Shown here in pieces: positions 17,158-25,462 of a DNA stretch of 55,961 nucleotides. Numbering within the stretch: the first letter of the stretch is position 1; the number at the start of each line of letters is the position of its first letter. The position numbers and the translations under genes were made by a program. This stretch comes from an uncultured Acidobacteriota bacterium (GTDB lineage Bacteria > Acidobacteriota > Vicinamibacteria > Marinacidobacterales > SMYC01), in the NCBI GenBank assembly GCA_947259165.1, contig CAMYKY010000014.1:648-56608 (forward strand). The letters run 5' to 3'. The notes beneath the pieces are model-generated. The model worked only from the letters and a program-made list of their open reading frames with translations, made no database searches and was not told the DNA's origin.

Positions 17158-18944
17158 AAGGCCTGCTCCCACGATTTGCTCAGTTTGCGGGCGGAGTTGA
17201 TCAAGCCCACCATGCTGTAGGTCTGCGGGAAGTTCCCCCAGAGCTCACCCGTGCTTGGGTCGAGGTCCTCGGAGAGCAGCCCGTGGCGGTTTCGGCAGGC
17301 AAGGAGCCTCTCGAAAAGAGAACGAGCCTCGTCCTCGCGGCCGAGCGCGTGGAGAGCGTCGACGTACCAGAAGCTGCAGATGATGAACGCGGTTTCGGGT
17401 GATCCGAAATCGTCGGGAGTCACGTAACGAAATAGAAAATCACCTTTGAGCAAATGTTTCTCGATGGCGGCCACGGTCGCGGCGAAGCGTGGGTCGGAGG
17501 CCACGACGAAACCGAGCTCGGGCAGAAGCAGCAGAGTGGCGTCGAAGTCCTCTCCGCCAAACGTCGCGGTGAAGCTCGCGAGTTTCTCGTTCCACGCTCG
17601 CTCGCTGATCGTCACGTGCATGTTGCGCGCCAGGCGACTCCAGTGGATGGCGCGCTCCGTCAGTCCGAGCCGCCGCGCGATCTTGCCGAGCCGGTCGCAC
17701 GCCGCCCAGCACATGACCGCGGAGTAGGTGTGGACTCGGTTAGAGCTGCGAAGCTCCCATGGGCCAGCATCCGGCTGATCGAATACGCGGAATGCCAGCT
17801 GGCCGAGGTGCTCGAGCCTCAGGAACAGCGCTTCGTCCCCGGGAGACTCGAGCCGCTCATCGAAAAAGATGTGCGTGGCAGCGAGGACGGCCGCGCCGTA
17901 GACGTCGTTTTGGACTTGTTGGTAGGCCTGATTGCCGAAGCGGACCGGCTTCATACCTCGGTACCCGGGCAACGCCTCGACGACTTTTTCTTCGAGGCGT
18001 GCTCGACCGTTGATGCCGTACACCGGCTGCAGCCTCCCGTCTACGGTGCTCGCCGCCACGTTGACGATGAAGGCGAGGTAGCGCTCCATCGTCGGTGTCG
18101 TTCCCAATCGGTTCAGAGCTCCTACGACGAATTGCGCATCACGCAGCCAGCAGTAGCGATAGTCCCAGTTACGGCCGCTGTCGGCGGCCTCCGGTATCGA
18201 CGTCGTCATGGCCGCGACGATCGCTCCCGTATCTTCGAAGGTGTTGAGCTTGAGAGTGATCGCTGCACGGATCACCGCAACTTGCCACTCGAATGGGATT
18301 GCCAAAGAGCGCACCCAACCGTTCCAATAATCCACGGTTTGCTCGAAGAACCGTCGTCCGGTCTCGGTGACGCTGCTCTGAAGGGTCTCGTCGGGTCCCA
18401 GAATGAGCGTGAGCGGATGCTCCAGCACGAAAGGAGTCTCTTCGAGAACGGCGGTGATGGAAGCATCGGTCGTTAACCGCAGCGTGAGCTCGGGCATCAT
18501 GTAACGAACATGATTGCTGCCGTGCGTGATCGCGGGACGCGCTCCGTCATCGACGATGGCGGGTCTGAGCTTGATACGGACCCGCGGGCTTCCTGCCAGC
18601 GGGCGGACCAGACGAACCAAGGTGGTGGGGCGGAATATCCGCTCGAACTGCTTGAAGCGAGGAGCGAAGTCGATGATTTCGATCGCCGCTCCTCGAGTGT
18701 CAGAGAGGCGTGTTCGCAACACCGCAGTGTTCTTCAGGTAGTCTTGTTCCGCGCGCTCGAAGTCGAGCAGCTCGAGCTCATAAATCCCGTCGTCGTGGTC
18801 GTCGATTTGTTTCGCGAGTAAGGAATGAAACACCGGGCCGCTGTCGAAGCGCGGCAGGCAGCACCAAGCGACGTTGGCGCGAGAGTCGATGAGCGCACTG
18901 AACGTGCAGTTGCCAACGAGCGCCAGTTCCAAATCAGGAGACAC
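17154..18944 (-). CDS. Glycoside hydrolase family 15 protein (glucoamylase/trehalase-like)
   Basis: GTG at 18944 is preceded by AAGGAG and overlaps the otsB stop by 11 bases; the frame is open upstream but inside otsB. The 596-residue protein shows the GH15 plan: an N-terminal beta domain (VGNCTFSALID, WCCLPRFDSGPVF) and an (alpha/alpha)6 barrel with GRNWDYRYCWLRDAQF and the C-terminal LWGNFPQTYSMVGLINSA. GH15 members of this type include glucoamylases and bacterial trehalases. Its position between otsB and otsA makes trehalose or a related glucan the likely substrate. No signal peptide is visible, so a cytoplasmic location is expected. Confidence 0.9.
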   Translation of the reverse strand: MSPDLELALVGNCTFSALIDSRANVAWCCLPRFDSGPVFHSLLAKQIDDHDDGIYELELLDFERAEQDYLKNTAVLRTRLSDTRGAAIEIIDFAPRFKQFERIFRPTTLVRLVRPLAGSPRVRIKLRPAIVDDGARPAITHGSNHVRYMMPELTLRLTTDASITAVLEETPFVLEHPLTLILGPDETLQSSVTETGRRFFEQTVDYWNGWVRSLAIPFEWQVAVIRAAITLKLNTFEDTGAIVAAMTTSIPEAADSGRNWDYRYCWLRDAQFVVGALNRLGTTPTMERYLAFIVNVAASTVDGRLQPVYGINGRARLEEKVVEALPGYRGMKPVRFGNQAYQQVQNDVYGAAVLAATHIFFDERLESPGDEALFLRLEHLGQLAFRVFDQPDAGPWELRSSNRVHTYSAVMCWAACDRLGKIARRLGLTERAIHWSRLARNMHVTISERAWNEKLASFTATFGGEDFDATLLLLPELGFVVASDPRFAATVAAIEKHLLKGDFLFRYVTPDDFGSPETAFIICSFWYVDALHALGREDEARSLFERLLACRNRHGLLSEDLDPSTGELWGNFPQTYSMVGLINSARKLSKSWEQAF

Positions 18945-19716
18945 AGTCGACTTCTCCTTCTGCTCGTTGCAGGAAAGCGGCGTAGTCCTCGAGCCAACGA
19001 ACGACCCGCGCCACGTCGCCAATGCGATAGTGCGCCGACGTGGCGCCCGCGCCCACTTTGATCGAAACCCCGCCGTGCTCGTGGACCCACCGAAATCCGT
19101 ATTCGTCGGTGGCGTCGTCACCGACGAACACCGGCGTGCGCCCGTTGAACGGAGCCTCGTTCATGAACGCCTCGATCGCCGAGCCCTTCGAATAAGTACA
19201 AGGCCGTATCTCGATGACCATCTTTCCGCGCTGGACGCAAAAAGGCTCGGGTAGTGTTGCTTCCATTTTGCGCGCCAGCTTCTCGACGTCCTCGGTGGCT
19301 CCCGGGACCCGCCGGTAGTGCAGCGCGAACGCCAGGCCTTTGTCTTCGATGAAGGCGCCCGGATACCGGTCGACGAGCTCTGTGAAACTCGCTCGCGCGG
19401 CGGATAGAGGTCGGTCTTCAACCCGGGCACGTTGCATACGCCCAAGTGAGTCTCGACGCTCGTGCCCGTGCAGCCCGGCGGTCGGCAATCTAAGCGGCTC
19501 GAAAATGACGTCGACGCTCGCGATGGTGCGGCCACTCACCAGTGCGAGGGCACCTCGGGTCAGCCGGTACAGCTCTTCTAGGACGTTACTGATCTCGGAG
19601 CTCGCTTTCAGCCCATCGGGGTCTTCCACGAAATCGACCAGGGTTCCATCTATATCGAGGAACAAAGCCCATCCGTTATGGTACGCGGGGAGCTTCTCGT
19701 CTATCGTTTGTGTCAA
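18934..19716 (-). CDS. otsB: Trehalose-6-phosphate phosphatase
   Basis: HAD-superfamily phosphatase of 260 residues with the nucleophile motif FLDIDGTLVDF (D21 nucleophile, D23 acid), motif II serine in LALVSGRT, the ENKGLA-like segment EDKGLAFALHYR, and motif IV PVFVGDDATDEYGF. It dephosphorylates trehalose-6-phosphate. The only start that fits is TTG at 19716; an in-frame TAG lies just upstream and no ATG/GTG precedes motif I. It heads a three-gene operon with the GH15 and otsA genes. Confidence 0.92.
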   Translation of the reverse strand: MTQTIDEKLPAYHNGWALFLDIDGTLVDFVEDPDGLKASSEISNVLEELYRLTRGALALVSGRTIASVDVIFEPLRLPTAGLHGHERRDSLGRMQRARVEDRPLSAARASFTELVDRYPGAFIEDKGLAFALHYRRVPGATEDVEKLARKMEATLPEPFCVQRGKMVIEIRPCTYSKGSAIEAFMNEAPFNGRTPVFVGDDATDEYGFRWVHEHGGVSIKVGAGATSAHYRIGDVARVVRWLEDYAAFLQRAEGEVDCVS

Positions 19717-19900
19717 AGCTAGACTTACATGCTAACAAGAGGCTCGTCTGTGGGCAATGCCGACCCGTGCTCCGGCCGATCACCACCGCGCTCCCGATGA
19801 TGGCGCAAGATGGAATCGCCCGCGTGATCCGGCCACCGTACACGATGTTCGACAGCGACAGTGCTGAAATTCCAACTGCGATAGACTAACCGCCGTAGCT

Positions 19901-21802
19901 ATGGCGCTCGACGTTGGCACTACCCTCGGCCCCTACGAGATCGTCTCGTCCGCAGGCGCCGGCGGAATGGGTGAGGTTTACAAAGCAAAGGACACTCGCC
20001 TCGATCGAACGGTCGCCATCAAAGTGCTGCCGTCGCACCTTTCGGACGACGCCGATCTGAAGGAGTGTTTCGAGCGGGAAGCGCGCGCGGTCTCGAGCCT
20101 CAACCACCCTCACATTTGTACGCTTCATGACGTCGGCCACCAGGACGGCGTGGACTTCCTCGTCATGGAGTCCATCGAAGGCGAGACCCTCGAGGATCGA
20201 CTGAAGAAGGGGCCGCTCGCTTTCGAGGAAGCGCTTCGCTATGCGATCCAAATTGCCGATGCACTCGACAACGCTCACCGTCGAGGTGTCGTCCACCGCG
20301 ACCTGAAGCCGGGCAACATCATGCTCACCGCGACCGGGGCGAAGCTTTTGGACTTCGGTCTCGCCACCCGCCTTCGCCAAGGCTTCGGCGAGGTAAAAGT
20401 CGATGATTCCTCGCTTCTCACGGTGCAAAAACCGCTGACCGAGAAAGGCACCCTCATCGGAACGTTCCAGTACATGGCGCCCGAGCAGCTCGAAGGTGAG
20501 AATTCCGATGCCCGCACCGACGTGTTCGCGTTCGGCGCTTTGTTGTTCGAGATGTTGACGGGACAAAAGGCGTTCGAGGGAAAGAGCCAGGCGAGCTTGA
20601 TCGTTGCGATCCTGGAACACGAGCCGCCCTCGATTACCAGCCTTCAACCGATGAGCCCACCCGCCATCGACCGGGTCGTGCGTCAATGCCTCGCGAAAGA
20701 TCCGGACGAACGATGGCAGACCGCCGGAGATCTGAGGCGCGAGCTCGAGTGGGTCCGGGAAGCCGGCGCTGACGCTCTTCCGTCGACCGCAGCGTCACGA
20801 GCTCGAGCGCCTGGGGGACGCCTCGCCTTTGGAGCCGCGGGGCTATTGATCGGCGCCATGCTTGCCGGGGTCCTCGCTTGGAGTTGGAAGACCGCGCCCC
20901 GCCCGAACGTCACCCGCTTCGAGCTCGCCCTTACGGAATCCGTTAGGCTCAGTGGCACGGGCAGTCATGCGGTGGCACTCTCGCCGGACGGCACGCGGCT
21001 CGTCTATAGCGCCAACGCGCAGCTCTACCTGCGCTCCATGGATGACATGGAAGCAACTCCCATTCGAGGAACGGACGGCGGTTTGAGTCCTTTTTTCTCT
21101 CCCGACGGGAAGTGGATCGGCTTTCACTCGGGCGGCAAGCTTCAGAAGGTTCCCGTGACCGGTGGGGCGCCGGTGACATTGTGCGTGGCAGAGAATCCCT
21201 TTGGAGCGAGCTGGGGCGCCGACGGCAACATTCTAATTGGACAAGGTGCCGGGGGCATCTTCCGGGTCCCCGCTTCGGGAGGAGCGATGCAGGTCCTGAT
21301 CGAGGTGAACGCCACCGACGGGGAGCTCGCCCAAAGCCCGTACCTTCTACCGGGCGGCGACGCGGTTCTCTTCACCCTCGGGCGGGGCGGCGACTGGGAC
21401 GAGGCTCAAATCGTGTTGCATTCTCTCGAGACCGGCGAGCGCGAGGTGCTCGTCGGAGGCGGTGCGGATGCCCGCTACGTCGCGCCTGGACACCTCGTTT
21501 ACGCTCTCGGGGAGTCCCTCTTTGCCGTTCCATTTGATCCGTCTCGGCTCGAGGTGACCGGGGGGCCGGTTCCCGTTCTCGAAGGTGTTGGCCGGGCAGT
21601 CCCGAACACGGGTGCTGCCCACTTCGCCCTCTCCAATTCGGGATCTTTGGCTTACATTCCGCCCGACTCCCTCATCGGGCGAGAAGATCCGAATACGCTT
21701 GATATGGGTCGATCGCAACGGACGTGCCGAGCCGCTGACGAGCGTGAAGCGAGGGTATCTCGCACCGCGGCTTGTCGCACCGTGGCGACCGTCTGGCAGT
21801 GA
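19901..21802 (+). CDS. Pkn2-type Ser/Thr protein kinase with TolB/WD40-like propeller, frameshifted near the C-terminus
   Basis: The first 280 residues form a complete kinase: GAGGMGEVYKAKD loop, VAIK (K41), HRDLKPGN (D134), LLDFGLA and MAPEQLEG. A membrane helix (about residues 305-325) leads to TolB-like propeller blades with repeated SPDG and FSPDGKWIG motifs. Near 21660-21700 the propeller continues in the next frame (LIWVDRNGRAEPL), and near 21765 in a third (SHRGDRLAVSI), so the last 40 or so residues of this frame are not native. The kinase domain itself looks functional. This kinase-propeller architecture is common in Acidobacteriota. Confidence 0.8.
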   Translation: MALDVGTTLGPYEIVSSAGAGGMGEVYKAKDTRLDRTVAIKVLPSHLSDDADLKECFEREARAVSSLNHPHICTLHDVGHQDGVDFLVMESIEGETLEDRLKKGPLAFEEALRYAIQIADALDNAHRRGVVHRDLKPGNIMLTATGAKLLDFGLATRLRQGFGEVKVDDSSLLTVQKPLTEKGTLIGTFQYMAPEQLEGENSDARTDVFAFGALLFEMLTGQKAFEGKSQASLIVAILEHEPPSITSLQPMSPPAIDRVVRQCLAKDPDERWQTAGDLRRELEWVREAGADALPSTAASRARAPGGRLAFGAAGLLIGAMLAGVLAWSWKTAPRPNVTRFELALTESVRLSGTGSHAVALSPDGTRLVYSANAQLYLRSMDDMEATPIRGTDGGLSPFFSPDGKWIGFHSGGKLQKVPVTGGAPVTLCVAENPFGASWGADGNILIGQGAGGIFRVPASGGAMQVLIEVNATDGELAQSPYLLPGGDAVLFTLGRGGDWDEAQIVLHSLETGEREVLVGGGADARYVAPGHLVYALGESLFAVPFDPSRLEVTGGPVPVLEGVGRAVPNTGAAHFALSNSGSLAYIPPDSLIGREDPNTLDMGRSQRTCRAADEREARVSRTAACRTVATVWQ

Positions 21803-22545
21803 GCATTGTGGTGGAGCCCGCGGCAGACGTCTGGGTTCTCGATGTGACGCGAGACACCTTGACTCGCCTGACCTTCAACGGTGGTTGGACGCCGATCTGG
21901 ACGCCGGACGATCGAAGAGTGACGTACGCTTCGGGGACTGGTCGTTTTGCCATCTCTTGGAGCCTCGCCGACGGGACCGGCCCAGAGGAGCTGCTCGTGG
22001 CGGAGGATGAGCCGCTCTTGGCGATGGGTCCGGTGAATTCCTTTTCATGGTCGCCGGACACGCGAACGCTCGTCTTCAGTCAATACAGAGCGAATGGCGC
22101 GGAAGACGACATCGGTGTGCTGTCGATGGAAGGAGATCGTCGGCCCGAGCTCCTCTCCGAGTCAGACTTTGCCGAAGGGCATCCGAGCCTTTCCCCCATT
22201 GGACGGTGGCTCGCCTATACCTCCGACGAGTCGGGGCGAAGGGAAGTCTATGTGCGAGCGTTTCTCGAGCCGGAAGGGAGGCGGCAGATCTCAACGGAAG
22301 GGGGCACCGAGCCCATTTGGAATCCCGACGGGAACGAGCTCTTCTATCGCCGCGGCGAGGAGATGTGGGCTGTGGCCGTCACCGCCATGTCGATGGCCTC
22401 GAAACCCGGCTCGCCGACGACTCACCCAGCGTCCGTGCCATCGCGGCCGAAGCGCTGGGGAGGTACGGCGACGACGCGGATGTGTCGGTGGCGCTTCCGA
22501 CCCTCATCGATCTCGCATCGCTCGATCGCTACAACATCTATGTAG
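21772..22545 (+). pseudogene. Displaced C-terminal propeller part of the kinase gene
   Basis: This frame continues the TolB-like propeller of the kinase gene at 19901 after two +1 shifts: GDRLAVSIVV, VWVLDVTRDTLTRLTFNG, WTPDDRRVTYASG, RWLAYTSDESGRREVYVRAF and WNPDGNELFYRRGEEMWAV. No ribosome binding site or plausible independent start exists. After about 22390 the frame stops making propeller sequence and becomes Ser/Pro/Arg-rich shadow, where a HEAT-repeat fragment takes over in another frame. Confidence 0.75.
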
Positions 22546-22706
22546 TGATGCTGGCCCTCATCGCTCTGGACGAAATGGACGACCGAGCTCTGAGCGCCGT
22601 GGACTCGATCCACCAGCTTCCGACCTCCAGTGAAGCGGTGACGGCGTCAATGAAAAACTACGTCCCGCGCCTCATCGAAAAGATCCTCGCCGACCTTGGA
22701 CCCTGA
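22395..22706 (+). pseudogene. Remnant of a HEAT-repeat C-terminus, resembling that of sulfatases
   Basis: In frame 0 the sequence encodes roughly 100 residues of HEAT-like helices: LADDSPSVRAIAAEALGRYG, then LPTLIDLASLDRYNIYVVM and LALIALDEMD, ending KNYVPRLIEKILADLGP with TGA at 22704. The motif set SPSVRxxAAEAL is typical of HEAT extensions at the C-terminus of bacterial sulfatases. It has no own start and begins in the middle of the propeller gene in another frame, so it is a truncated 3' end joined by a deletion or recombination. Confidence 0.65.
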
Positions 22707-22726
22707 GCCGATTCGCCTGTTTTCTT

Positions 22727-22856
22727 CACCACCGAGGCACGGAGGCACGGAGGGTTCACGGAATCACCGATAAGTCTTTTGTTTCTAAGCGTTTCTGCCC
22801 TTTGTCCCGTCCCTCCGTGTCGTTCTCCGTGGCTCCGTGATTCCGTGGTTTTTTTC
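22727..22856. repeat. Palindromic intergenic repeat (CACGGAGG family)
   Basis: The left part (22727-22754) repeats ACCGAGGCACGGAGGCACGG; the right part (22811-22850) carries CCCTCCGTG, CTCCGTGGCTCCGTG and TTCCGTGGT, complementary to it, and ends in a run of seven or more T. It occupies the space between the HEAT remnant and the sigma factor gene. A dispersed palindromic element is most likely; the stem plus T-run could also terminate transcription. Confidence 0.7.
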
Positions 22857-22928
22857 CCGGGGTGAGCCTTTCTCCCTCCATTTCCCGCGTGTCTTGTTAG
22901 GAGGCCAGACGGGAGACTGGAGACTGTC

Positions 22929-23741
22929 ATGAGCAACAGGGGCGAATCGGGCGAACGACTGTTTGCGGAGGCACAGGATGCCATGGAGAGCGCGTTGCGC
23001 TTCGTGGCGTATCGGCGTCGGTTGGGGCCGACCGAGTTTCAGGAGCTCAGGTCGTTCGTGATGTTCAAGCTCATCGAGAACGACTACGCCAGGCTCCGAA
23101 AGCATGAATGCCACGGCTCGATGACTGCGTATCTGAGTGTGGTCGTGCATCGTCTGTACTTGGATCATCAGATAGCTCGCTGGGGGAAGTGGCACGCATC
23201 GGCCGAGGCTCAGCGGCGCGGGGCGACGGCGGTCGAACTGGAGCGGCTCATCTACCGCGACGGCTACGAGATCCGGGAGGCCGTTGAGTATCTGGCGACG
23301 CGGAGTGATCTGGATGGCTCTCGGGCCGAGCTGGAGCGGCTCGCCTACGCGTTGCCGGTGCGGCATCGCACGCGCCTGGTCGCGGAAGAGCATCTCCGCG
23401 GGGTGTCCTCGCACACTCCGATCGATCCTCTCGAACGACGCGAGCGTGATGCGTTAGGGAGAAGGCTCGAAGCCGAGCTCCATCGCGCGATGGCCTCGCT
23501 CGATGGTGCCGATCGGCTCGTTTTGAAAATGCGCTACCGCGACAGCCGAACGGTTCCACAAATCGCGAAAGCGCTCGGACTGGAGGCTAAACCGCTCTAC
23601 GCGCGAATTCGTCGAGTCTTGGGTCGAGTTCGAGCGGGTCTCGAGAGCGCCGGTGTCGGCCGGGAACAAGCGGTGGATCTCGTGAACGCTTCCGCGCGCG
23701 AGATCGATCTGGAGGGAGTGTTCACCGGAAGCGCCGCATAG
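22929..23741 (+). CDS. ECF-like RNA polymerase sigma-70 factor
   Basis: ATG at 22929 with GGAGA 5 bases upstream; 270 residues. Region 2 is visible as FQELRSFVMFKLIENDYARLR followed by GSMTAYLSVVVHRLYLDHQIARWGKW, and region 4 near the C-terminus as LDGADRLVLKMRYRDSRTVPQIAKALGLEAKPLYARIRRVL, a helix-turn-helix. The spacing between the two regions is longer than in classical ECF factors. No anti-sigma gene is adjacent. It may have controlled the kinase gene upstream, but no target promoter can be named. Confidence 0.82.
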   Translation: MSNRGESGERLFAEAQDAMESALRFVAYRRRLGPTEFQELRSFVMFKLIENDYARLRKHECHGSMTAYLSVVVHRLYLDHQIARWGKWHASAEAQRRGATAVELERLIYRDGYEIREAVEYLATRSDLDGSRAELERLAYALPVRHRTRLVAEEHLRGVSSHTPIDPLERRERDALGRRLEAELHRAMASLDGADRLVLKMRYRDSRTVPQIAKALGLEAKPLYARIRRVLGRVRAGLESAGVGREQAVDLVNASAREIDLEGVFTGSAA

Positions 23742-23748
23742 CGGACGG

Positions 23749-24222
23749 CTAGTTCGGCGGTCCTAACGGGCTTTCTGGACAATCCGCGCGCTCGACGGTA
23801 TAGGTGCCGCCCGTTATCTTCCAGCCATCGGGGGTTTTGATCAGATCGAAAGAATCGACGCCGCAGTGGCTGAACTCACCGTCGAGGTAGAAGTCGTATC
23901 GCGTCCACACGTTGGCGATGTGTTCGTGAATGTTCACCTTCGGGTTCCACATGCGCTCGAGGGCGACAGCCTCCCGCGCCGCGAGCCCGTCCAAATACTC
24001 TTGATTGGTGAAGCTCCGAACGGCGGACTCGCCGTCTTCGTCGCGGACGGAGAAAAAGCGTCCCTCGGGGATCAGGATCTTGCGCGCCCCTTCGACGTCT
24101 TGCGCGGTCATCGTGTCAAAGAAACCTTGCACGACCGCGAGAATGGCTTTGTCTTGGGATTGGGCGGCAACGACGATCGGAAGCGATAGGACGAACGCCA
24201 ACGTCACGACGTTTCGGCGCAT
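23749..24222 (-). CDS. Secreted SnoaL/NTF2-like protein
   Basis: ATG at 24222 overlaps the upstream stop (TGATG) with GAGGG 7 bases before it. The 157-residue protein has a signal peptide (residues 1-21, ending VVAAQ) and an NTF2-like cone fold: VQGFFDTMTAQDVEGARKI, then PEGRFFSVR, WTRYDFYLDGEFSHCGVDSF and WKITGGTYTVE. This matches small periplasmic DUF4440/SnoaL-type proteins without a known reaction. It is the second gene of a two-gene unit with the SRPBCC protein. Confidence 0.78.
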   Translation of the reverse strand: MRRNVVTLAFVLSLPIVVAAQSQDKAILAVVQGFFDTMTAQDVEGARKILIPEGRFFSVRDEDGESAVRSFTNQEYLDGLAAREAVALERMWNPKVNIHEHIANVWTRYDFYLDGEFSHCGVDSFDLIKTPDGWKITGGTYTVERADCPESPLGPPN

Positions 24223-24698
24223 CAAATTCCCTCGGTGTCGAGAGCGTTGACGATGGCCCGGGTTTGTTCGCGAATGAGCTCCGCCATCGCGTCACGAATG
24301 ACGAAGTTGTTTGTCAGCGAGTTGTAGATGCCCGACGGCACCTCGTACTCGAGCGACACCCGAAGCTCAGTCCCGTGCTCGGCCGGGACAATCGCGTGTT
24401 TGTGGGCCCACTTGGGAAAAAATCCCCGTGCCTTCACGTTGGTGAAGCCCTCGGGCGGCGAGTACTCGGAAACGACCACGTCCCAAGTGATCTCCACCGG
24501 CCAACGCTTCAGACGGTAGGCGAAAATCGTACCCAGCCGTAGGTCGTCCGGGTGGGACTCTAGCGAGACCGCGAGTGCGCCTGGCGTTGCTCTCTTGATG
24601 TTGGACGGGCGGTCGAAAAAGGCAAATACGTCCCTTGGTGCGCGTCGCGTTCGCGCGCTTTCTTCGATACGGGTGACTTCCAGTCGCGGTTTCGCCAT
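24222..24698 (-). CDS. SRPBCC (START/polyketide cyclase-like) family protein
   Basis: ATG at 24698; 158 residues. The pattern is that of the SRPBCC lipid-binding fold: ARTRRAPRDVFAFFDRPSNIKRATP at the first helix, then paired strands LRLGTIFAYRL, ITWDVVVSEYSPP, GTELRVSLEYEVP, and a long C-terminal helix RDAMAELIREQTRAIVNAL. Members bind hydrophobic ligands or alter lipids. Translation of the secreted NTF2-like gene is coupled to it. Function not otherwise known. Confidence 0.78.
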   Translation of the reverse strand: MAKPRLEVTRIEESARTRRAPRDVFAFFDRPSNIKRATPGALAVSLESHPDDLRLGTIFAYRLKRWPVEITWDVVVSEYSPPEGFTNVKARGFFPKWAHKHAIVPAEHGTELRVSLEYEVPSGIYNSLTNNFVIRDAMAELIREQTRAIVNALDTEGI

Positions 24699-24745
24699 CA
24701 CTCGACTATTCTACGACCGCATCCTACGATGCCGCGACGGCCGGA

Positions 24746-25123
24746 TCAAAGCAGTTTGGCGATCGACTTGGCTGAGTCTCGAATTCGGCGACCGGTTGCA
24801 CGCTTCTCCTTTGCGGGGAGCGGCTCTTCGAGCAGCAACGCCAGGAGCGCTTTGTTGCCTACGCGCTCGACGACATAGCGCTCGTCGCCGGTCTCCGCCG
24901 GTTTCTCGCCGACGAGAGCGCCTAGCAAGGCGCTGCCGCCGTGGAGGTGGGCCAACGGGTGGGGAAGACGAAACTCCATCGGACCCACTGCCGCAAAAGG
25001 CGTTCCTTCTTCGTCAACGAGAAATCCCGCTCTCGCTCCTAGCTCGTCTACGATGGTCTCGATCTGGGCGCGCACTGCGGAGAGTCTTTGGGGGTCGTCG
25101 AGCAAATCATCGGAGGCGGCCAT
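24746..25123 (-). CDS. Small protein, possible Roadblock/LC7 (MglB-like) domain
   Basis: 125 residues. The segment IVDELGARAGFLVDEEGTPFAAVGP followed by LAHLHGGSALLGALVG matches the strand-helix outline of Roadblock/LC7 proteins, which in bacteria regulate small GTPases. The match is by eye and incomplete: the later strands are poorly defined and the C-terminus is a basic helix. No MglA-like GTPase is nearby. It could also be an unrelated hypothetical protein. Confidence 0.6.
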   Translation of the reverse strand: MAASDDLLDDPQRLSAVRAQIETIVDELGARAGFLVDEEGTPFAAVGPMEFRLPHPLAHLHGGSALLGALVGEKPAETGDERYVVERVGNKALLALLLEEPLPAKEKRATGRRIRDSAKSIAKLL

Positions 25124-25171
25124 CGGTTCCCATCTTGATGTGCCGGTTGCCGTTCCGTCAACTCCCCTGCG

Positions 25172-25200
25172 TTGGCGGGGTTACAGCAGCGTGGTATAGT
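25172..25200 (+). promoter_or_regulatory. Sigma-70-like promoter of tatA
   Basis: TTGGCG at 25172-25177 (4 of 6 consensus) and TATAGT at 25195-25200 (5 of 6) are separated by exactly 17 bases. Transcription would start near 25207, leaving a leader of about 35 bases with AGGAGA at 25231-25236 in front of the tatA ATG. Confidence 0.6.
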
Positions 25201-25241
25201 ACGGACTGAGTCGGGCGCCCGTGCGCTCGTAGGAGAACATC

Positions 25242-25454
25242 ATGACGATTCACCCACTTTTCCTCGGGTCGCTAGGAATGACAGAGCTTCTGATCATTCT
25301 ATTCATCATCGTTTTGATCGTTGGGGGCAAGAAACTCCCGCAACTCGGTGCCGGCCTCGGTGAGGGGATCAAGAACTTCAAAAAGTCCATCAAAGGTGCG
25401 GACAAGCTGCCGGAAGACAAGGTCGACGCGCCCAAAGAAGAGTCGAAAGCCTAG
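25242..25454 (+). CDS. tatA: Twin-arginine translocase subunit TatA/TatE
   Basis: 70 residues with the TatA layout: a short N-terminus, one membrane helix (MTELLIILFIIVLIVGG), the hinge and amphipathic helix KKLPQLGAGLGEGIKNFKKS, and a charged, disordered C-terminus. AGGAGA lies 5 bases upstream of the ATG. TatA oligomers form the conduit for folded proteins carrying RR signal peptides. tatB and tatC are not adjacent, so they must be encoded elsewhere. It is a lone + strand gene between two - strand groups. Confidence 0.93.
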   Translation: MTIHPLFLGSLGMTELLIILFIIVLIVGGKKLPQLGAGLGEGIKNFKKSIKGADKLPEDKVDAPKEESKA

Positions 25455-25462
25455 CGGCCAAC

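Noticed and set aside
19717..19900. Short open frames in the otsB/kinase intergenic region
   Set aside because: None has a ribosome-binding site or family resemblance; the region is more likely the divergent promoter area, in which I could not identify a convincing promoter.
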